Of a stretch of 64,000 bases of DNA, positions 8,904-19,004 are shown one piece after another. The position numbers and the translations under genes were made by a program. The stretch is from positions 1 through 64,000 of the forward strand of contig JAQVPJ010000006.1 in assembly GCA_028702135.1 (NCBI GenBank). The letters are read 5' to 3'. Numbering within the stretch: position 1 is the first letter of the stretch; the number at the start of each line of letters is the position of its first letter. The notes under the pieces are model-generated. The model had not been told where the DNA came from and ran no database searches. It worked only from the letters and a program-made list of their open reading frames with translations. The DNA is from Eubacteriales bacterium. GTDB lineage: Bacteria > Bacillota > Clostridia > Oscillospirales > CAG-382.

Positions 8904-9989
8904 ATGACAGGTTTATTTTCATCGATTACGACTATTTTAATTACAATCTTTATTTTCGGACTTCTGATTTTCATACACGAGCTCGGGCATTATATTGTTG
9001 CCCGCCGATGCGGTGTCGGCATCATAGAGTTTGCCATCGGCATGGGACCTAAGGTTTTTAGCTGGGAGGGTAAAGTGAATACCTTTTCCGTCAGGCTGCT
9101 ACCAATCGGTGGCTTTGTCAGCATGGTCGGGGAATACTCGGATGTGATAGAGGAGAAGGACAGGGGCAAGACCCCCCTTGATCAAAAGCCCGTGCTTAAC
9201 AGGATACTAATAGTGCTGGCAGGTCCTGTTATGAATATTCTGCTGGGTTTTATAGTTATGACAATACTCGTTTCGACAGGCGAGAACATTTACTCCACAA
9301 AGGTAGCAGAGTTCAGGCAGGAAGCGACGAGCGACGAATATGGTTTGCAGATAGACGATGAAATTATCAGGGTGAACGGCAAAAGGATTCATGTGTTTAC
9401 CGATATGAGTTATAAAATCGTAAGCGACGGTATTGAACCGATCGACATAACCGTCCTGCGTAACGGCAGCGAGGTCGTCCTCAGGGATGTTCAATTCCCG
9501 GTCGTAAACGCTGACGGTATAAGCACGGGAACAATTGATTTTTATATTTATGCTGAGGAAAAAACCGTTGGAAATGTACTTCATGAATCCTTCTACCAAT
9601 CTGTTTCCACAGTTTATATGACAGTGGACTCTCTTATTGACACAATAAAAGGCAGGTATGGCATCGATGCGATTTCCGGTCCTGTCGGCATCGGCGGCCA
9701 GATAGGTGAAGTTATAGACGAGGGCATACAGGAGGAGGACATTACCTTTTGGGACACAGCACGCAATCTGTTGATGATGCTTGTCTTTATAACCATTTCA
9801 CTCGGCGTGTTGAATCTGCTGCCCATCCCGGTGCTTGACGGAGGTATGCTGGTGATTTATATAATCGAAGCTATCCGCAGAAAGCCCCTTAACAAGAATT
9901 TACAACAGACAATTACTGCGGTGTTCATGGTCCTTTTAATAATGATGACAGTGATTGTTTTCCTGAAAGATATCGTCAATCTGTTTTAA
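8904..9989 (+). CDS. rseP: Site-2 (RIP) zinc metalloprotease RseP/RasP
   Basis: Membrane-embedded protease that cleaves transmembrane substrates such as anti-sigma factors and signal-peptide remnants. The zinc site HELGH is at H25-E26-H29 in the first membrane helix. A PDZ-like domain lies in the middle (about 115-200) and the second metal-ligand motif LLPIPVLDGG near residue 310, with hydrophobic helices at both ends. The 361-residue length is typical. It lies between dxr and ispG, as in many Firmicutes. The start is ATG; the GGAG upstream is about 12 bases away, a little far. Confidence 0.95.
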   Translation: MTGLFSSITTILITIFIFGLLIFIHELGHYIVARRCGVGIIEFAIGMGPKVFSWEGKVNTFSVRLLPIGGFVSMVGEYSDVIEEKDRGKTPLDQKPVLNRILIVLAGPVMNILLGFIVMTILVSTGENIYSTKVAEFRQEATSDEYGLQIDDEIIRVNGKRIHVFTDMSYKIVSDGIEPIDITVLRNGSEVVLRDVQFPVVNADGISTGTIDFYIYAEEKTVGNVLHESFYQSVSTVYMTVDSLIDTIKGRYGIDAISGPVGIGGQIGEVIDEGIQEEDITFWDTARNLLMMLVFITISLGVLNLLPIPVLDGGMLVIYIIEAIRRKPLNKNLQQTITAVFMVLLIMMTVIVFLKDIVNLF

Positions 9990-10005
9990 ATGAGGTGAGT
10001 CTTTT

Positions 10006-11061
10006 TTGTACAGACGCAAATCAAGGGTCGTGAAAATCGGCGGTATTGAAATCGGCGGTGAAAATCGAATTTCGGTCCAGTCGATGACAAACACGCCAAC
10101 TTCGGACAGGGATGCGACTTTGAAGCAGATAAAACGGCTTGAGAAAGCCGGCTGCGATATCGTACGTTTTACCGTCAACAGTATGGATGCGGTGCGGAAT
10201 ATAGCGTATTTTCGCGAAAATACGAATATACCCCTCGTTGCCGACATTCATTTCGATTATCGGCTTGCTATAGAATCAGCAGCAGCAGGAATCTCTAAAA
10301 TCAGGATAAATCCGGGAAACATCGGCAGCGACGACAGAATGAAAAGCGTGGCTTTGGAATGCGCGCGCAGGGGTATTCCGATAAGAATCGGAATAAACAG
10401 CGGCTCTCTTGAGGAGGAGGTGCTTAAAAAGTACGGTTCTCCCACACCTCAAGCGCTGTTTGAGAGTGCGATTTTATCGGCGAAAAAGCTGGAGCGGTTC
10501 GATTTTTATGATATCGTACTTTCAGTAAAGAGCTCGGATGTTTCAGCGATGATACAAGCTAACAGGCTTATAGCAAATAACAGCGACTACCCCCTTCATC
10601 TCGGAGTTACCGAGACCGGAACAGCAGCACATGGGATTGTAAAGTCCTCAATTGGGATCGGCTCTCTTTTAGCAGACGGGATTGGGGATACAATACGTGT
10701 CTCCCTTACCGACGACCCTGTAACCGAAGTAAGAGCGGCAAATGATATTTTACAGGCTCTTAAACTGAAAAATGGTATAAACCTTATTTCCTGTCCTACC
10801 TGCGGCAGAACGCAGATTGAATTGATTACAATTGCAAACAGATTGCAGGACGAGATAGATAAGATATCCTGCGACAAGCAGCTGAACGTTGCGCTTATGG
10901 GTTGTGTTGTAAACGGTCCCGGTGAAGCGAGGGAAGCTGATGTCGGCGTTGCAGGTGGCAGAGGTGAGGCGGTTCTGTTCAGAAAGGGCGAGATAATCAG
11001 GAAAATCGCAGAGGATGAGATTGTGAAAGTGCTTGTAAATGAGATAAAAGAGTTGATATAA
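10006..11061 (+). CDS. ispG: 4-hydroxy-3-methylbut-2-enyl diphosphate synthase (flavodoxin type)
   Basis: Iron-sulfur enzyme of the MEP pathway converting MEcPP to HMBPP. The TIM-barrel N-terminal domain (SVQSMTNTPTSD) and the [4Fe-4S] domain are both present, with ligands C263 and C266 (SCPTCGRTQ), C300 (LMGCVVNGPGEA) and Glu307. TTG start, preceded by GAGGTGAG. The last part of the pathway, ispH, is not in the window. The gene is 16 bases after rseP and 23 before polC, so one operon is likely. Confidence 0.97.
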   Translation: MYRRKSRVVKIGGIEIGGENRISVQSMTNTPTSDRDATLKQIKRLEKAGCDIVRFTVNSMDAVRNIAYFRENTNIPLVADIHFDYRLAIESAAAGISKIRINPGNIGSDDRMKSVALECARRGIPIRIGINSGSLEEEVLKKYGSPTPQALFESAILSAKKLERFDFYDIVLSVKSSDVSAMIQANRLIANNSDYPLHLGVTETGTAAHGIVKSSIGIGSLLADGIGDTIRVSLTDDPVTEVRAANDILQALKLKNGINLISCPTCGRTQIELITIANRLQDEIDKISCDKQLNVALMGCVVNGPGEAREADVGVAGGRGEAVLFRKGEIIRKIAEDEIVKVLVNEIKELI

Positions 11062-11084
11062 TACTTAAACGGAACGGATGAAAA

Positions 11085-14000
11085 ATGAAAGAGGAATTCA
11101 AAAAAACCTTCAAGCGCTTATGTCCGAGCAGAGCGGAGGAGGAAGTTATACAAAAAATACAGAGCTATAAGGTGCGTATCGACAGGGAGAACAAAACTAT
11201 CGAAATAGATGTTGTTTTTTTCGAGCTTGTTGAATACAAGCACCTTTTTGCGCTTGAGGATTCTATAAAAAAGGCATATGAGCTTAACAGCGTACGGTTC
11301 TTCCCATCATACCCAGCGAAATGCTTTTCGGAAAAATGTACGGAGCGTTTAGTCGCGACATTGAAGCGTATATTCGGAAGCAGTATCGGAAACGGCTTTT
11401 TTGAGGGAAGCAAGACCGAGTATGATGCCGATGAGAGAAGGCTTGTTATCCTCCTGCGGGACGGTCTTTCCGCAAGACTACTTACCGAAAGCGGGGTAGA
11501 CAAGTTTTTTGAGGAATGTGTCGCGCATCAGTTCGGGCTTAATACAAAGGTTTTCCTGCAGGGTCAGGCAGCGGTAAATTATGAAGCTCCCGGATTTCAG
11601 ACTTTAAGAGAGTCTGCAAGCAGGGTTTACAGACAGCTTAAGGAGGAGGAAACACAGGGTGAGAAGGTCAGCTCTTTTTCACCTTTGGAAGATGCGGATG
11701 AGGTGTTTTATGACAGGGACAATGAAAATATAGTAAAGTCTGGCGGAATGGAGTTTGATATAGCAAATCCGGTTGCAATATACGGTAAGAGCAGAATAGA
11801 CGATCTTATTCCTATAAGAAAGATTACAGACGGAGATATCGTTCGTTTCGTAGGCAGAATGTTTGATATAGAATCCAAGGAGAATTATGACGGAAACAAG
11901 ATAAATTATAAGCTTTACATGACCGATCTCGATTCCTCTGTTATTGTTCGTCTTTCCCTGAATAAGGATAACACTCTGGAGATGCCCGGAAAGCAGACGT
12001 GCCTTATCGTTGAGGGAAAGGCGGCTTATAATAAATTCGACGATGAAGTCGTTGTAAAGGGTGAATACATAGCGTCGGTAAAACCCGTAAACAGAAAGGA
12101 TAACCATCCAACGCCTCGTGTCGAGCTGCATATGCACACAATTATGTCCGCACTTGATGCGCTTTCTAATCCGGAGGATATTGTCCGTACTGCCTTGGAA
12201 TGGGGTATGCCGGCGTTTGCTGTAACCGACCACGGAAACCTGCAGGCTTTTCCCGAAATTATGAAGGCATGTAAAAAATATAAAAATATCAAGCCCATCT
12301 ATGGAATGGAGGGCTATCTTGTAGATGATTCCGCGCGTGCGATTTTTGAATATAATCAGGAGAATAACGTTTCGTTCAAGGACGGAACCTTTGTTATATT
12401 CGATATTGAAACAACGGGGCTCTCCCCCAAAAATTGCGGAATAACCCAGATAGGTGCGCTCAAATACCGCGGAGGCGAAATTATAGATTGTTTTGAGACC
12501 TTTGTCAACCCCGAGATGCCTATACCTGAAGAGATAACCTCCTTGACAGGTATAACCGACGATATGGTTAAAGACGCGCCTTCCCAGAAGGAAGCGGTAA
12601 AGGCTTTTCTTGAATATGCGGGCAACCATATGCTTGTTGCCCATAACGCACAGTTTGATATAGGCTTTATACGCAAAGTAACATCGGACAACAGGATGAA
12701 GTTTACAAATCCTTTTCTTGACACGGTGTCAGTTTCAAGGTTCATAAACAACGATATTTTCAGGCATACCCTCGATGCGCTTGCAAAATATTTCAAGCTC
12801 GGTGAGTTTGACCATCACCGCGCTGGCGATGATACGGAGATGCTTGCGAAAATCTTCGAGCAGCTAATAAGAAAGCTCGCTGTTAACGGAATCCTCGATA
12901 CCGACGGAGTTCTTGAAGAAATGTCACGGAATTCGGATCCGAAGCGCTTAAAATATCACCATATCATCATACTCGTGAAAAACCGGATAGGCCTCAAAAA
13001 TCTTTATAAGCTGGTTTCCCGCTCGAATCTCGAGTATTTTTACCGGTATCCGAGAATACCCAAAACTCTGCTGAAGGAGTACAGGGAAGGATTGATTTTA
13101 GGCAGCGCCTGCGTTGAAGGCGAGCTTTATCAAGCGATACTCGATAATAAAAAACAAAGCGATCTTGTGAAAATCGCTTCGTTTTACGATTATTTAGAGA
13201 TACAGCCGAATTCAAACAACCACTTTCTTATAGAGGAGGAGCGTTTAGGTGCGGACAAAGCCGCTGCCGAAAAGCAGCTCTGTGACAATGTATTAAAAAT
13301 AATCGAACTCGGTGAAAAGCTGAACAAACCTGTTTGTGCTACGGGCGACGTTCACTTTTTGAACGAGGAGGATGAGATATACCGTAAAATCCTGCAGTTC
13401 GGTATGAAATTTCAGGATTACGATAGAAACACCCGCCTGTATTTTAAAACGACACAGGAAATGCTTGACGAATTCAGTTTTCTCGGTCCGAAGAAAGCGG
13501 AGGAGGTCGTTATAACAAACACCCGCATGATCGCGGATATGATTGAAAATATCAAACCCATTCCCGATGGGCAATTTACTCCGAAAATCGATGGCGCCGA
13601 GGAGGAACTTACGCAAATCTGTCACAGCACCGCCTATGAGATATATGGAAAGCCGCTTCCCGATATTGTCAGGGAACGCATGGATAAGGAGCTTAATTCA
13701 ATAATTAAAAACGGCTTTGCGGTGTTGTATATTATCGCCAGAAGGCTGGTAAAGAACAGCGAGGAACATGGATACCTGGTTGGCTCCCGAGGCTCGGTGG
13801 GCTCCTCCTTTATCGCGACTTTAGCGGGGATTTCGGAAGTAAACCCGTTGCCGCCTCACCGTCTTTGCCCGGTTTGCAAAAAAATAGAATTTTTTACTGA
13901 TGGAAAGATCGCAAGTGGCTTTGACCTGCCGGATACATATTGCGAAAAATGCAAAGTCAAGATGATTCAGGACGGGCAAGACATTCCTTTCGAGACGTTT

Positions 14001-15443
14001 TTAGGATTTCACGGAGAAAAAGCACCGGATATAGACCTGAATTTTTCAAGCCATGTGCAGGGTGAGGCGCACAAATACACCGAGGTTCTGTTCGGAAAGG
14101 AGAATATCTTCCGTGCGGGGACTGTGGGCACTCTACAGAAAAAAACATGCTTCGGTTTTCTTAAGGATTTTCTGCAGAGTAAGGGTATAAACCTGACAAA
14201 AGCGGAGCAGAACCGTCTTATAAGCGGAATGGTGGGAGTAAAACGCACGACAGGGCAGCATCCCGGAGGTATAGTCGTCATACCGAAAGAGTACGACATA
14301 TATGATTTTACACCCGTTCAGCACCCGGCGGACAAGGCGGGCAGCGGCGTAATTACAACCCACTTCGCATTTGAATACCTTCATGATACGCTGCTTAAAC
14401 TCGATATTCTCGGACATGATGCTCCTACCTTGTATAAGGTACTTGAGCAATATACCGGTATCGATGTCAGAACTATACCGATGAACGACAGTAAGGTATT
14501 GGAGCTTCTTAACTCGACCGAGAGTATAGGAATTAAACCGGAACAGATAGGCAGTGAAATAGCCACTTTCGGACTTCCCGAACTGGGAACGAAATATGTT
14601 CGCCAGATGATTATAGACACAAAGCCCAAGAATTTCTCGGACCTTGTGCAGATATCCGGCATGTCACACGGAACCGGAATCTGGCTCGGAAATGGCGATG
14701 AGCTTATCAGAAACGGGATTTGTACAATAAAAGAGGTTATCGGAACAAGGGATAGCATCATGATCTATCTGATGCACAGGGGACTTGACAGCTCAATCGC
14801 CTTTAAAATAATGGAGAGCGTGCGTAAGGGTAAGGGACTCAGCGAGGAAATGGAAAATGCGATGAGAGAGAAGAATGTTCCGGAATGGTACATCGCCTCA
14901 TGCAAGAAAATAAAGTATATGTTTCCGAAAGCACACGCCGTAGCTTATCTTATGGCGGCACTTCGTATAGGCTGGTTCAAGGTTTATCATCCTGTCGCTT
15001 TTTATGCGAGTTATTTTACAGTCAAGTCGGACAGCTTTGACGGACTGCTCGTTATGGAGGGTGCGGAAGCCATTCGTAAAAAGCTTGAAGAATATGAGAA
15101 TATGCCCGAAATCACGGCAAAGGATGAGGATACAATCGTATTTCTTCAGATCGCTTCCGAGATGCTTGCAAGGGATATACATTTTCTTCCTGTCGATATA
15201 TATAAGTCCGAACCGTTTGCGTTTGTTCCCGAGGACGGGAAAATCCGCCTACCGTTATCTTCTCTTAACGGACTCGGAGAAACTGCTGCTGCAAATATAC
15301 ACAGAGCTATAAAGGACGGCACGGCAACGACATTGGAGGAGCTAAAAACATTAGCCTGCCTGAATAAAAATGTTGTCGAGATTCTACAGCAGAATAACTG
15401 CCTTGGCGGCCTTCCCATTTCGGATCAGATCTCGTTTTTCTGA
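11085..15443 (+). CDS. polC: DNA polymerase III alpha subunit, PolC type (Gram-positive)
   Basis: Replicative DNA polymerase with built-in 3'-5' proofreading. Domain order over 1452 residues: N-terminal domain, OB fold (about 235-330), PHP domain (VELHMHTIMSALDAL near 345), DEDD exonuclease inserted in PHP (FVIFDIETTGLSP near 435; VAHNAQFDIGF), PHP continuation, then the C-family polymerase core with a zinc-binding pair CPVC/CEKC and the catalytic APDIDLNFS. Length is close to the Bacillus enzyme (1437). ATG start with GGAACGGA just upstream. This gene alone places the organism among Firmicutes or close relatives. Confidence 0.98.
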   Translation: MKEEFKKTFKRLCPSRAEEEVIQKIQSYKVRIDRENKTIEIDVVFFELVEYKHLFALEDSIKKAYELNSVRFFPSYPAKCFSEKCTERLVATLKRIFGSSIGNGFFEGSKTEYDADERRLVILLRDGLSARLLTESGVDKFFEECVAHQFGLNTKVFLQGQAAVNYEAPGFQTLRESASRVYRQLKEEETQGEKVSSFSPLEDADEVFYDRDNENIVKSGGMEFDIANPVAIYGKSRIDDLIPIRKITDGDIVRFVGRMFDIESKENYDGNKINYKLYMTDLDSSVIVRLSLNKDNTLEMPGKQTCLIVEGKAAYNKFDDEVVVKGEYIASVKPVNRKDNHPTPRVELHMHTIMSALDALSNPEDIVRTALEWGMPAFAVTDHGNLQAFPEIMKACKKYKNIKPIYGMEGYLVDDSARAIFEYNQENNVSFKDGTFVIFDIETTGLSPKNCGITQIGALKYRGGEIIDCFETFVNPEMPIPEEITSLTGITDDMVKDAPSQKEAVKAFLEYAGNHMLVAHNAQFDIGFIRKVTSDNRMKFTNPFLDTVSVSRFINNDIFRHTLDALAKYFKLGEFDHHRAGDDTEMLAKIFEQLIRKLAVNGILDTDGVLEEMSRNSDPKRLKYHHIIILVKNRIGLKNLYKLVSRSNLEYFYRYPRIPKTLLKEYREGLILGSACVEGELYQAILDNKKQSDLVKIASFYDYLEIQPNSNNHFLIEEERLGADKAAAEKQLCDNVLKIIELGEKLNKPVCATGDVHFLNEEDEIYRKILQFGMKFQDYDRNTRLYFKTTQEMLDEFSFLGPKKAEEVVITNTRMIADMIENIKPIPDGQFTPKIDGAEEELTQICHSTAYEIYGKPLPDIVRERMDKELNSIIKNGFAVLYIIARRLVKNSEEHGYLVGSRGSVGSSFIATLAGISEVNPLPPHRLCPVCKKIEFFTDGKIASGFDLPDTYCEKCKVKMIQDGQDIPFETFLGFHGEKAPDIDLNFSSHVQGEAHKYTEVLFGKENIFRAGTVGTLQKKTCFGFLKDFLQSKGINLTKAEQNRLISGMVGVKRTTGQHPGGIVVIPKEYDIYDFTPVQHPADKAGSGVITTHFAFEYLHDTLLKLDILGHDAPTLYKVLEQYTGIDVRTIPMNDSKVLELLNSTESIGIKPEQIGSEIATFGLPELGTKYVRQMIIDTKPKNFSDLVQISGMSHGTGIWLGNGDELIRNGICTIKEVIGTRDSIMIYLMHRGLDSSIAFKIMESVRKGKGLSEEMENAMREKNVPEWYIASCKKIKYMFPKAHAVAYLMAALRIGWFKVYHPVAFYASYFTVKSDSFDGLLVMEGAEAIRKKLEEYENMPEITAKDEDTIVFLQIASEMLARDIHFLPVDIYKSEPFAFVPEDGKIRLPLSSLNGLGETAAANIHRAIKDGTATTLEELKTLACLNKNVVEILQQNNCLGGLPISDQISFF

Positions 15444-15460
15444 TTACCGAAATAATTATG

Positions 15461-15489
15461 TTGAAATGAATTATATTATGTGATAGAAT
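15461..15489 (+). promoter_or_regulatory. Sigma-A promoter for the PHP phosphatase gene
   Basis: TTGAAA, a 17-base spacer, then TAGAAT. It starts 18 bases after the polC stop and separates the next genes from the polC operon. The predicted transcript starts near 15496, so a GTG at 15480 cannot be the start of the next gene. Confidence 0.65.
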
Positions 15490-15533
15490 ATAAAACATAT
15501 TTCCAAAAAAGGACAAGAGGTAATATTATTAAT

Positions 15534-16358
15534 ATGTTTGATTATCATATGCATTCGGAATATTCGGGGGACATTCCAAAGGGAAAGGGAAGCAGTGTCG
15601 GCGAGTTATGCGAAAATGCAATACAAAAAGGCTTTACGGAAATTGCCATCACCGACCATTATGATATGGATGGGATATATTATGGTAATTTTCAAAAGCT
15701 TGATATAGACAGTGTTTACAGGGATATCCTTGCATCAAGAGAGGTTTATTCAGACAAACTGAACATTTTATTCGGTATTGAAATCGGTCAGGCAGTTCAT
15801 ATGCCTCTTGAAGCAAACAGACTGCTCTCAAGATATCCGTTCGATTATGTTATTGGTTCGGTTCATGCGGTAAGAGGAATTGTCGATTATTCATTTCTTA
15901 AAATAAACGAGATGACAGACGACGAGCTTATGCGGATTTGGTACAGGTATCTGTCCGAGATCAAGGAGCTTATCGATTGGGGTAACTTCTGCACACTGGC
16001 ACATATAACATATCCTTACAGATATATGAAGTTCGCGGGCAGGGGAGAGCTTCTTGATCTAAAAAACAAAAGCAGGGAATATTTCGAGGATGTTCTTAAA
16101 GCAATCATCCAAAAAGGAATAAGCCTTGAGGTCAACACCTCCGGTCTGCGTCAGGGACTCGGTACGACCATGCCCGGAGACGAGCTTGTCCGCTTTTACA
16201 GGGAACTCGGCGGTGAGCTGATAACTATCGGCAGCGATGCGCATAATGCATCTGACATAGGCGCGGATATAGCGAATACTACCGAAAAACTTAAAAATAT
16301 GGGATTCAATCAAATTACAAGATATAAAAATCGTAAGCCTTATATGGTAGAAATATAG
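15534..16358 (+). CDS. PHP-domain phosphoesterase, HisK-like histidinol-phosphatase family
   Basis: A 274-residue PHP protein. Metal-binding motifs: YHMHSEYSGD at the N-terminus, ITDHYDMDG, and near the C-terminus a conserved GSDAH. The fold and length fit the HisK type of histidinol-phosphate phosphatase, but no other his genes are near, so another phosphate monoester is possible. The start is set at the ATG at 15534 (MFDYHMH) because the promoter lies over the alternative GTG at 15480; the ribosome site AGAGG is 13 bases away, rather far. The next gene follows by 24 bases. Confidence 0.8.
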   Translation: MFDYHMHSEYSGDIPKGKGSSVGELCENAIQKGFTEIAITDHYDMDGIYYGNFQKLDIDSVYRDILASREVYSDKLNILFGIEIGQAVHMPLEANRLLSRYPFDYVIGSVHAVRGIVDYSFLKINEMTDDELMRIWYRYLSEIKELIDWGNFCTLAHITYPYRYMKFAGRGELLDLKNKSREYFEDVLKAIIQKGISLEVNTSGLRQGLGTTMPGDELVRFYRELGGELITIGSDAHNASDIGADIANTTEKLKNMGFNQITRYKNRKPYMVEI

Positions 16359-16382
16359 AAAAAGAAAGAAAGTGTACAACGC

Positions 16383-16862
16383 ATGAAAAACAGAATCTTA
16401 TCCTATCTCGAGGACGAAGCTCGTCTTACACCGGCACAAATCGCTGTTATGCTGGGCATTTCAGAGAACGAGGTGCAGGCTATTATTGACGAATGCGAAG
16501 CGGATGGCACGATACTTTCATATCGCGCGGTTGTAAACTGGGATAAAACGGGAAAAGAAAGTGTTGTTGCGCTTATCGAGCTTAAAACAAGGCCTCAAAA
16601 GGACAGCGGCTTCGATACTATTGCGGAAAAAGTGAGCTGTTACCCAGAGGTACAGAGCGTTTACTTAATGTCGGGTGGTTTTGATCTTGCGATTACGGTC
16701 ACCTGCAGAACCATGCGCGATGTGGCGGTGTTTGTTGCGGAAAAGCTGGCGACTATCGACGGAGTAACCTCAACCGCAACGCATTTCGTTATGCAGAAAT
16801 ACAAGGAAAACAATATTGTATTCGAACCCGACACAACCGATAAGAGAGGAAACATCTGGTAA
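16383..16862 (+). CDS. Lrp/AsnC family transcriptional regulator
   Basis: A 159-residue one-domain-pair regulator: an N-terminal winged helix-turn-helix (LTPAQIAVMLGISENEVQAI) and a C-terminal RAM/AsnC ligand-binding domain ending in THFVMQKYKEN. Its stop codon shares one base with the start of the downstream aminotransferase gene (TAATG), so the two are translationally coupled. In Bacillus the same arrangement is AlaR (YugG) activating AlaT (YugH), and alanine or a related amino acid is the likely effector here by analogy. The ribosome site is weak. Confidence 0.88.
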   Translation: MKNRILSYLEDEARLTPAQIAVMLGISENEVQAIIDECEADGTILSYRAVVNWDKTGKESVVALIELKTRPQKDSGFDTIAEKVSCYPEVQSVYLMSGGFDLAITVTCRTMRDVAVFVAEKLATIDGVTSTATHFVMQKYKENNIVFEPDTTDKRGNIW

Positions 16863-18028
16863 TGTTTGATTATAATAAAGCTTTATCGGAGAAAATAGTT
16901 GATATAAAACCCTCCGGTATAAGAAAGTTTTTTGATATCCTTGATGAGATGAAGGATGTCGTGTCTCTTACGGTGGGACAGCCCGATTTTATAACTCCGT
17001 GGCATATAAGGCAGGCGGGGATCAAAAGTCTTGAGGAGGGTAAAACATATTACACCTCAAACAACGGGATTATAGAGATGCGTGAGGAGATCGCCAAATA
17101 CCAGTCGCGCCGTTTCGGTCTTGAATATGATCCGAAAACAGAGATAATAGTTACGGTTGGCGGCAGTGAGGCTATTGACCTCGCCATACGCACGCTTGTG
17201 AATAAGGGCGATGAAGTCATTGTTCCCGAGCCCTGTTTTGTTTGCTACTCACCGCTTATAACGCTTTCGGGAGGTGTTCCGATTCCGATATGCCTGAAAA
17301 AGGAGAACGCTTTTAAGCTGACAGCAGACGAGTTAAGGAATGCAATAACCTCACGGACAAAGGCTCTTATTCTGCCGTTTCCTAACAATCCGACCGGTGC
17401 TTGCATGAACAAAAACGATCTTGAAGCTATCGCTCAGGTAATAAGGGGAACAAACATAGTCGTAATTTCGGACGAGATATACGGAGAGCTGACCTTTGAT
17501 GAACAACATACATCCATCTCATCGCTTCCGGATATGCGTGAGCGTACAATCGTTATAAACGGGTTTTCAAAAGCGTATGCAATGACAGGCTGGAGGTTGG
17601 GGTATTCGCTTGCTCCGCAGCATTTTACACGACAGATGGCAAAGGTGCACCAGTTCGGAATAATGTGTGCGCCAACGACAAGCCAGTACGCAGCAGTCGA
17701 GGCACTTATTAACGGCGACGCAGATATAGAATATATGAAAAGCGAGTATAACGCACGCAGAAGGTTTATTGTTAACCTTTTAAAAGGAATCGGAGTGGAT
17801 TGCTTTATGCCGGAGGGAGCTTTTTATGTGTTCCCCGATATTTCTCATTATGGAATGTCAAGCGAGCAGTTCTGCGAGCGGCTTTTGATGGAAAAGGGTG
17901 TCGCTATTGTACCCGGCAACGCTTTTGGTAATTGCGGAGAGGGTTTTGCTCGAATATCGTATGCCTATTCCGTAAAGAGAATCGAAAAAGCGATTACACT
18001 GATGGGCGAGTTCATAAGAAGTCTTTAA
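16862..18028 (+). CDS. PLP-dependent class I/II aminotransferase, AlaT/PatA-like
   Basis: Fold-type I aminotransferase of 388 residues. Motifs: LTVGQPDFITP at the N-terminus, LPFPNNPTGA, VISDEIYGEL, and the PLP-binding lysine in INGFSKAYAMTGWRLGY. The arginine for carboxylate binding lies in GFARISYA near the end. Coupling to a Lrp-type regulator suggests alanine or aromatic/branched-chain amino acid transamination, as for the Bacillus AlaR-AlaT pair; the exact substrate cannot be read from the sequence. Confidence 0.88.
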   Translation: MFDYNKALSEKIVDIKPSGIRKFFDILDEMKDVVSLTVGQPDFITPWHIRQAGIKSLEEGKTYYTSNNGIIEMREEIAKYQSRRFGLEYDPKTEIIVTVGGSEAIDLAIRTLVNKGDEVIVPEPCFVCYSPLITLSGGVPIPICLKKENAFKLTADELRNAITSRTKALILPFPNNPTGACMNKNDLEAIAQVIRGTNIVVISDEIYGELTFDEQHTSISSLPDMRERTIVINGFSKAYAMTGWRLGYSLAPQHFTRQMAKVHQFGIMCAPTTSQYAAVEALINGDADIEYMKSEYNARRRFIVNLLKGIGVDCFMPEGAFYVFPDISHYGMSSEQFCERLLMEKGVAIVPGNAFGNCGEGFARISYAYSVKRIEKAITLMGEFIRSL

Positions 18029-18086
18029 GCATCAGTATATGTGTTTGATACGTTAAATTTTGAGATGAACAGGGTGTGAGTATTTT

Positions 18087-18953
18087 ATGGTCGAAAGGGC
18101 ATATGCAAAAATAAATCTTACACTTGAAGTTGTCGGAAAACGCGACGACGGGTACCATAATATAAGATCAATAATGCAGACGGTTTCTCTGTGCGATTAC
18201 ATCACCGTTAAGAAAGACGAATCTGACGCAATCATAATAAAGTCTGATAAGTGCAATATTCCGACAGATAAGAGGAACCTCGTTTATAAAGCATGCGAGA
18301 GCTTTTTTAGAGCGGCGGGAATTAAGGGCGGTGCGATAATTGAGATAAAAAAACATATCCCAGTTGCAGCGGGACTCGCAGGGGGCAGCAGTGATGCAGC
18401 GGCTACTCTTAGAGCGTTGAACCGTCTTTATAAAACCGGATTTTCGGAGGATATGTTGCGTAAAATAGGTGCCATCTTCGGTGCTGATGTACCTTATTGT
18501 ATTAGCGGAGGAACGGCTCTTTGTGAGGGAATCGGTGATATTATTACTCCTCTCAAACCTCTCCCGAGGATGGATCTTGTTATTTCGATTGGCGGAGAAG
18601 GGATGTCAACTCCTGCCATGTACGCAAAATTTGATGACAATATGCAACAAAATACCATAGATACCGATGGTATGCTCGACGCAATAAATAAGAGCGATGC
18701 GAGAGGGATAGCTGCAAGGTTGGGCAATACATTTGAGAGAATTTGTTGCGAGAAAAGATCTTTTATTATAAAAATAAAGAGCATAATGATCCAAAACGGC
18801 GCGTTAGGTGCGGTTATGAGCGGAAGCGGTCCTTCGGTTTTTGGATTTTTTCACGATAAAGAAGAAGCGGCAAGATGCTCAAAGCTGTTGATTTCCAAGG
18901 GCTATTATGCATTTTATTGCAACACGATAAACATAGCCAACAAAAAAAGCTGA
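18087..18953 (+). CDS. ispE: 4-diphosphocytidyl-2-C-methyl-D-erythritol kinase
   Basis: GHMP kinase acting in the MEP pathway, phosphorylating CDP-ME. Motifs: AYAKINLTLEVVGKRDDGYH at the N-terminus, the ATP loop PVAAGLAGGSSDAAATLRAL, and the C-terminal GAVMSGSGPSVFGFF. At 288 residues it is full length. ATG start behind AGGGTG. It stands 58 bases after the aminotransferase gene and ends at a hairpin terminator. Together with dxr and ispG this shows an intact, dispersed MEP route. Confidence 0.96.
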   Translation: MVERAYAKINLTLEVVGKRDDGYHNIRSIMQTVSLCDYITVKKDESDAIIIKSDKCNIPTDKRNLVYKACESFFRAAGIKGGAIIEIKKHIPVAAGLAGGSSDAAATLRALNRLYKTGFSEDMLRKIGAIFGADVPYCISGGTALCEGIGDIITPLKPLPRMDLVISIGGEGMSTPAMYAKFDDNMQQNTIDTDGMLDAINKSDARGIAARLGNTFERICCEKRSFIIKIKSIMIQNGALGAVMSGSGPSVFGFFHDKEEAARCSKLLISKGYYAFYCNTINIANKKS

Positions 18954-18984
18954 CAACGCAGATAAGAGCGAAGTCAGTTTTTTA
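18943..18984. terminator. Bidirectional terminator between ispE and the SGNH gene
   Basis: Stem CTGAC/GTCAG flanked by an A run on the left and a T run on the right (one bulged base), loop of 18. It works in either direction: it ends ispE on the plus strand and the SGNH hydrolase gene on the minus strand. Confidence 0.6.
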
Positions 18985-19004
18985 TATGAGCATTATAAAC
19001 TTTT

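Noticed and set aside
11679-12644. Long open frame (321 codons) antisense to polC
   Set aside because: Entirely opposite well-conserved polC coding sequence, with no ribosome site or motif; a shadow of codon bias.
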